In this document: piece by piece, positions 6,657 to 9,648 of the stretch
Layout: each line of letters starts with the position of its first letter
Numbering within the stretch: position 1 is the stretch's first letter
Source of the DNA: Acidimicrobium sp. UBA3029
GTDB taxonomy: Bacteria; Actinomycetota; Acidimicrobiia; Acidimicrobiales; Ilumatobacteraceae
Reading direction: 5' to 3'
Length of the DNA: 9,648 nucleotides
Assembly (NCBI GenBank): GCA_002367695.1
Contig: DFDK01000067.1
Span: forward strand, 1 to 9,648
Notes under the pieces: generated by a model
Told to the model about the DNA's origin: nothing
The model's input: only the letters and a program-made list of their open reading frames with translations
Databases searched by the model: none
Program-made: the position numbers and the translations under genes

Positions 6657-7469
6657 TTACTCTTTCCACATTCGGGCTATGCAACTCTGGCTTGCGGTGG
6701 CGAGCAGAGTTCCGTCTTCGGCAAACATATTTGCCGAACCATGACCGAACCCCCGCTCTACACCTTGTATCTGTATGTCTAACAAGACCCACTTGGTGGG
6801 CACGAGGCGAACAACGCGAAGCGTGTTATCAAGGCTGTTGCCACCGCCCCTCACGCCAAGAGCCTGACCTATCCCCATTGGCACGAAGTCACCAAGCACA
6901 GCAAGAGTTGCGGCGTCCACATCAGTCAAAACGTCGGGGATATGGGCCCACATCACAGTCCGACCATTGTTTGGTTTGCCGTCAAGATGCTCGAGTTCGC
7001 GACCAATCACAAGGCGTTCCTCAAGACGATCGTGAATCGTCCCATCTACCGGATGACGATGCTTGCGCGTTTCAATCTCATGTGGGCCTGGCACATCCGG
7101 CATGGGTATAAACAAATGTGCATGTTCAAATGTGCGCTCGCCGAGAGCGGCGTTGACAGTAAGAATCTCGCGCTCGCCAACATGACACACTGCGCGTGCC
7201 TGAGTGATCTGATGACCGACAACTGCAAGCGTGATGTCGATATGCATCACTTCGCCTGGTCGCGCATACGACAAATACTGGGCAGTCGACCAAACACAAT
7301 GTCTGCCACTGAGTTGTTCCATCGCCGACACGGCCGCAGCCAAGCCTGCACCACCCCATAAAAACCCGCTGCCTGTGCACAGCCCAGGCTGCACAAGCAT
7401 TGACCACGATCCAGAAGTTTCTGTGTGGTTGCTGACCGGCTTAAGACCAAGGAATGTTGACGAATTCAT
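6657..7469 (-). CDS. Acyl-CoA thioesterase, TesB-like double-hotdog
   Basis: The 270-aa product has two hotdog domains in tandem, as in TesB-type acyl-CoA thioesterases, which hydrolyse acyl-CoA to free acid and CoA. The N-terminal domain shows GGAGLAAAVSAMEQL (39-53), followed by AQYLSYARPGE (63-73), a typical hotdog helix and strand. The C-terminal domain shows NSLDNTLRVV (211-220), then WVLLDIQIQGV (227-237), GFGHGSANMF (240-249) and LATASQSCIARMW (256-268). Asp214 and Gln261 align by context with the catalytic Asp and Gln of TesB. I could not place the third polar residue with certainty. ATG at 7469 was chosen because MNSSTFLGLKPV leads straight into the fold. The same frame stays open far upstream, but that part is antisense to the amidase gene. 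Alternative starts at a GTG (7481) or ATGs (7496, 7532) cannot be excluded, since none has a clear SD. It is the first gene of the four-gene operon. Confidence 0.88.
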   Translation of the reverse strand: MNSSTFLGLKPVSNHTETSGSWSMLVQPGLCTGSGFLWGGAGLAAAVSAMEQLSGRHCVWSTAQYLSYARPGEVMHIDITLAVVGHQITQARAVCHVGEREILTVNAALGERTFEHAHLFIPMPDVPGPHEIETRKHRHPVDGTIHDRLEERLVIGRELEHLDGKPNNGRTVMWAHIPDVLTDVDAATLAVLGDFVPMGIGQALGVRGGGNSLDNTLRVVRLVPTKWVLLDIQIQGVERGFGHGSANMFAEDGTLLATASQSCIARMWKE

Positions 7470-7508
7470 GAGCAAAAACACACTAATAGAAAGCATGTTT
7501 TGATCTAC

Positions 7509-7526
7509 TACTTTAGATACTTTAGA
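7509..7526. repeat. Two tandem copies of TACTTTAGA before the amidase start
   Basis: TACTTTAGA occurs twice with no gap (7509-7517 and 7518-7526), ending 4 nt before the amidase ATG. It sits in the 61-bp divergent region between amidase and thioesterase. TACTTT at 7518-7523 is 7 nt upstream of the ATG, the right place for a -10 box if the amidase message is leaderless. It could also be a regulator site covering both promoters. Function is inferred. Confidence 0.5.
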
Positions 7527-7530
7527 GTCC

Positions 7531-8934
7531 ATGACTACAACAGATTCTCCGTGGTTGGGCGATGCAGTTTCACTCGTGGAGGCGTTCAGATCTAAAGATC
7601 GATCACCGATTGAAGAGTTGCAGGCCTCACTTGCCGCGATTGAACGCAGTGATTTAAATGCTTTTTCATTTCTCGACCCAGAGGGTGCGCTCGAACGAGC
7701 AAAGTTGGCCGACGTATCCAAACCGTTTGGTGGTGTGCCCCTTGGGATAAAGGAATTGGATGCTGTAAACGGTTGGCCGTACACCGAAGCATCCGTAGTT
7801 TTTGCAGATCGTAAAGCAACACACACTTCGGTGATGGTGCAGCGTGCGACAGAACTTGGTGGAGCAAACCACATCGGTTTGTGCACAGCGAGTGAGTTTG
7901 GTGGAGTCAACGTGACCCGAACTGTGCTCAACGGCGCAACACACAACCCGTGGATGCATGGGCGCACACCTGGCGGTTCATCTGGGGGCAGCGCTGCTGC
8001 AGTTGCTGGTGGTCTTATCACCATTGCGACCGGTGGTGACGGCGGTGGATCAATTCGAATTCCCGCTGGGTTCACTGGTCTCGTCGGATTAAAAGGAACT
8101 TTTGGCCGCATTCCGCGCGCACCCCATACCGAACTCGGAAATCTCACTGTCAACACTGGCGTAATGGCGAGAAGCATCCGCGACACAGCACGTTGGTTCG
8201 ATGTGTGTAACGGTCACGACTCTCGCGACCCGCTGAGTTTGCAACGAGTCGATAATTGGGAAGCGCAACTGGGCACTCATACAGATTCGCTGCGTGGCAA
8301 GACTGTAGTGCTCGCACCCGACTGGGGCGGCGCAGTTGTGTCATCAGCTATGTGGACACAACTTGAGGAATATGCAAAGCACTTATGCACCGCAACCGGA
8401 CTTCGCATTATTACTGTCAATACTTCACTACCTCGCATTGGTGCTGCGTGGTCAATCAGTGGAATGGTCGAGATACATACCCAACTCGCCGACCACTGGC
8501 CTGCATGTGCCGATGTGCTTACACCCGAAATGCGTTTTGGTGTTGAAGCCACATTTGGAAAATACGGAACAGAGGCACGTGCCAAGATTGAGTCACGACG
8601 TGCATTACTCAACCAGCGCATGGCCGAGATCTTTGATGCAGTTGACTTTGTGATTACCGCGAGCAACCCTGATGTTGCTTTTGATGCCGAGGGGCCGTTG
8701 CCTTCAGCATTTGGTGGCGTTAAAGCCGGCGCAGGAAATAACGGCAAACTCACGTTTCCCGCAAACATGTATGGCAACCCAGCAATTTCGCTACCTGCCG
8801 GATTAATTGATGGCTTGCCAGTTTCGTTGCAGATCAACGGTCGTCACTTTAGTGAGCAACTGTTGCTCGATCTTGGCCTTGCAATGGAGCGCTCTCGCCC
8901 GTGGTCGCTTGTTGCACCCAACTCGCCGCTGTAA
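7531..8934 (+). CDS. Amidase signature family hydrolase
   Basis: The 467-aa protein is a complete amidase-signature enzyme, which hydrolyses a carboxamide to acid and amine or ammonia using a Ser-cisSer-Lys triad. The Lys is Lys74 in GVPLGIKELDAV. The cis-Ser is Ser150 in TPGGSSGGSAAAVA. The nucleophile is Ser174 in GDGGGSIRIPAGFTGLVGLK, exactly 24 residues later, as in fatty-acid amide hydrolase and malonamidase. The C-terminal PAGLIDGLPVSLQINGR (about 430-446) is also typical. The substrate is unknown: aryl or alkyl amides, or amide-bearing metabolites. There is no GatB neighbour, so a GatA role is unlikely. The ATG at 7531 is the first in frame and the family starts close to this point. 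No SD precedes it; the upstream bases are TTTAGAGTCC, so a leaderless message is likely. It diverges from the thioesterase operon and converges on the small membrane-protein genes with a 24-bp gap and no clear hairpin. Confidence 0.94.
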   Translation: MTTTDSPWLGDAVSLVEAFRSKDRSPIEELQASLAAIERSDLNAFSFLDPEGALERAKLADVSKPFGGVPLGIKELDAVNGWPYTEASVVFADRKATHTSVMVQRATELGGANHIGLCTASEFGGVNVTRTVLNGATHNPWMHGRTPGGSSGGSAAAVAGGLITIATGGDGGGSIRIPAGFTGLVGLKGTFGRIPRAPHTELGNLTVNTGVMARSIRDTARWFDVCNGHDSRDPLSLQRVDNWEAQLGTHTDSLRGKTVVLAPDWGGAVVSSAMWTQLEEYAKHLCTATGLRIITVNTSLPRIGAAWSISGMVEIHTQLADHWPACADVLTPEMRFGVEATFGKYGTEARAKIESRRALLNQRMAEIFDAVDFVITASNPDVAFDAEGPLPSAFGGVKAGAGNNGKLTFPANMYGNPAISLPAGLIDGLPVSLQINGRHFSEQLLLDLGLAMERSRPWSLVAPNSPL

Positions 8935-8958
8935 ATACCTACTTGTTTGACAACAGAA

Positions 8959-9072
8959 TTATTTGTCGCGCTCTGCGATTGCCTTAACAGTCTCGAGACC
9001 CCACAAAAATACTCCGGTCATCACAGTAAAAAATATGACGCATCCGAAACCAAACAGTGCACCTGTCGACAT
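8959..9072 (-). CDS. 37-aa membrane microprotein
   Basis: A short frame from ATG 9072 to TAA at 8959 encodes MSTGALFGFGCVIFFTVMTG followed by VFLWGLETVKAIAERDK. It has one hydrophobic helix (about residues 5-24) and a charged tail, a natural single-pass layout. It begins 5 bp after the stop of the 62-aa membrane protein and has an AAAAGG stretch upstream that could serve as an SD, so the two are likely co-translated. I do not recognise a family. The evidence is its position in an operon-like pair, its hydrophobic design and the absence of any competing gene on this stretch. It could be a chance frame. Confidence 0.55.
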   Translation of the reverse strand: MSTGALFGFGCVIFFTVMTGVFLWGLETVKAIAERDK

Positions 9073-9077
9073 CGCGT

Positions 9078-9266
9078 TTACGCCTTTTCTTGTCCGGCCA
9101 TCAAAAATGCACCAAGGGACAAAATGGATGGAACCCAAACTCCTACGTAGAGGCCATCCATCTGGTGGTTAACACCGGTTCCCTTGAAATACAAAAATAC
9201 GCTCATGGCCAAACTTCCCGCTGCTGCCAAAAGTGTTGTCGCCTTCAAAATCGTTTGTGGTTTCAT
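9078..9266 (-). CDS. 62-aa two-helix membrane protein, unknown function
   Basis: The product has a first hydrophobic stretch at about residues 8-27 (LKATTLLAAAGSLAMSVFLY), a short polar link FKGTGVNHQMDG, and a second hydrophobic stretch at about 39-58 (YVGVWVPSILSLGAFLMAGQ), then a short charged end. This is a two-helix hairpin in the cytoplasmic membrane. A perfect GGAGGA (complement of 9271-9276) lies 4 nt before the ATG, strong support for a real gene. The pattern resembles small uncharacterised proteins with a G(L/I)xVGxWxPSIL segment that I recall from aquatic bacteria, but I cannot name a family. It leads a two-gene unit with the 37-aa protein downstream. Function unknown. Confidence 0.75.
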   Translation of the reverse strand: MKPQTILKATTLLAAAGSLAMSVFLYFKGTGVNHQMDGLYVGVWVPSILSLGAFLMAGQEKA

Positions 9267-9270
9267 GCGT

Positions 9271-9290
9271 TCCTCCGACTGCCTACTATA
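9271..9290 (-). promoter_or_regulatory. SD and candidate -10 box for the 62-aa membrane protein
   Basis: The minus strand reads TATAGT (complement of 9285-9290), then 8 nt, then GGAGGA (9271-9276) and, 4 nt later, the ATG at 9266. The SD is clear. The -10 box is a reasonable match, but no good -35 lies at 16-18 bp, so the promoter part is tentative. Confidence 0.45.
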
Positions 9291-9360
9291 GACCCCAATT
9301 TGGCACTAAAGCGATAACAATTGAGAACGCATGACTACAAAATCAGTTTGTGCGGTTGTG

Positions 9361-9648
9361 TTAGGCAGCAAGCAGTGCGCGAGCAACAATGTCTGTGCAA
9401 AACGCGGTCAGAATTGCCAGATACATCAGGCCAGTTGCGGCCATCACGGCAGAATAACTGCGTTCTTTGAGTGCTGCGCGAGTCACAAGCGCGAGCACAC
9501 CTGTGACAATGGCCGACGCCAACCAAAACCATCCCAGCACACCATTCCAGCCATCATCAACTGTTCCATTGAGCACGCTGATCATGCCAGTTGGCAATAA
9601 CAGCGCGATTACTTCGAGCGGCCACAGGTAAATCACAGCATTAACAAT
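9361..9648 (-). CDS. Small multi-pass membrane protein, possibly 5'-truncated by the window edge
   Basis: The frame ends at TAA (9361-9363) and stays open to the right edge. A GTG at 9636 would give 91 residues, but the frame continues upstream as Ile-Val-Asn-Ala to the last base, so the real start may lie outside. Three hydrophobic segments are visible, at about residues 3-23 (YLWPLEVIALLLPTGMISVL), 34-52 (LGWFWLASAIVTGVLALV) and 63-90 (AVMAATGLMYLAILTAF onward), with a short basic link RAALKERS between the second and third. This is an integral membrane protein with no cofactor or catalytic motif that I recognise. Its stop is 94 bp before the start of the 62-aa gene. The function is unknown. 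Good hydrophobic layout and lack of a rival frame support it. Confidence 0.65.
   Translation of the reverse strand: MVNAVIYLWPLEVIALLLPTGMISVLNGTVDDGWNGVLGWFWLASAIVTGVLALVTRAALKERSYSAVMAATGLMYLAILTAFCTDIVARALLAA

Noticed and set aside
7470..8186. Long upstream extension of the thioesterase frame, antisense to the amidase
   Set aside because: The extension is rich in Pro, Ser and Ala with no domain, and mirrors codons of a well-supported amidase. The open frame is a codon-bias effect.
1..9648. CRISPR array, insertion sequence, prophage or toxin-antitoxin pair
   Set aside because: No spaced repeats, transposase or integrase motifs, terminal inverted repeats or recognisable toxin domains were seen on either strand.

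Overview
The window is bacterial chromosome of intermediate GC with dense, tightly packed genes. The gene set is a double-hotdog acyl-CoA thioesterase, an LLM-class (probably F420-using) oxidoreductase, a paired ABC exporter, an amidase, an aldehyde dehydrogenase and an isopenicillin-N-synthase-like oxygenase. Together with a GTG start, a gene that lacks a Shine-Dalgarno (SD) sequence and a tRNA-like gene without an encoded CCA, this suggests an actinomycete, possibly an Acidimicrobiia/Ilumatobacter-type freshwater or marine lineage. That placement is inference from gene content; no marker gene is present.

Left edge (1-629): the 3' end of a plus-strand 2-oxoglutarate/Fe(II)-oxygenase-like gene ends at 192 and is followed by a perfect 10-bp hairpin. 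Facing it on the minus strand is a tRNA-like gene (428-499) with good acceptor, D and T arms but an irregular anticodon arm. About 75 nt further on lies a textbook minus-strand intrinsic terminator (322-353 plus a T run). The 500-629 spacer holds the aldehyde dehydrogenase ribosome-binding site and no confident promoter.

Centre (630-7469): a plus-strand NAD(P)-dependent aldehyde dehydrogenase (630-2057) converges, with a 4-bp gap, on a four-gene minus-strand operon. In transcription order the operon is TesB-like acyl-CoA thioesterase, LLM oxidoreductase, ABC half-transporter 1 (602 aa) and ABC half-transporter 2 (595 aa), with gaps of 4, 15 and 1 bp. The two half-transporters have complementary defects: one has Asp for the catalytic Glu and Glu for the Q-loop Gln, the other has an altered signature motif. 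This fits one obligate heterodimeric exporter with one degenerate and one active ATP site.

Right (7470-8934): a divergent amidase-signature hydrolase starts at 7531. It has no SD, a 9-bp tandem repeat lies directly before its ATG, and it shares a short two-way intergenic region with the operon. 

Right edge (8935-9648): three small minus-strand membrane-protein genes, of about 91 (possibly cut by the window edge), 62 and 37 aa. The 62-aa gene has a perfect GGAGGA, and the 37-aa gene follows it after 5 bp. 

No mobile element, CRISPR array or obvious defence system is visible. The points most worth a second look are the irregular tRNA-like RNA with its private terminator, the asymmetric exporter pair linked to lipid or acyl-CoA enzymes, and the membrane microprotein pair.
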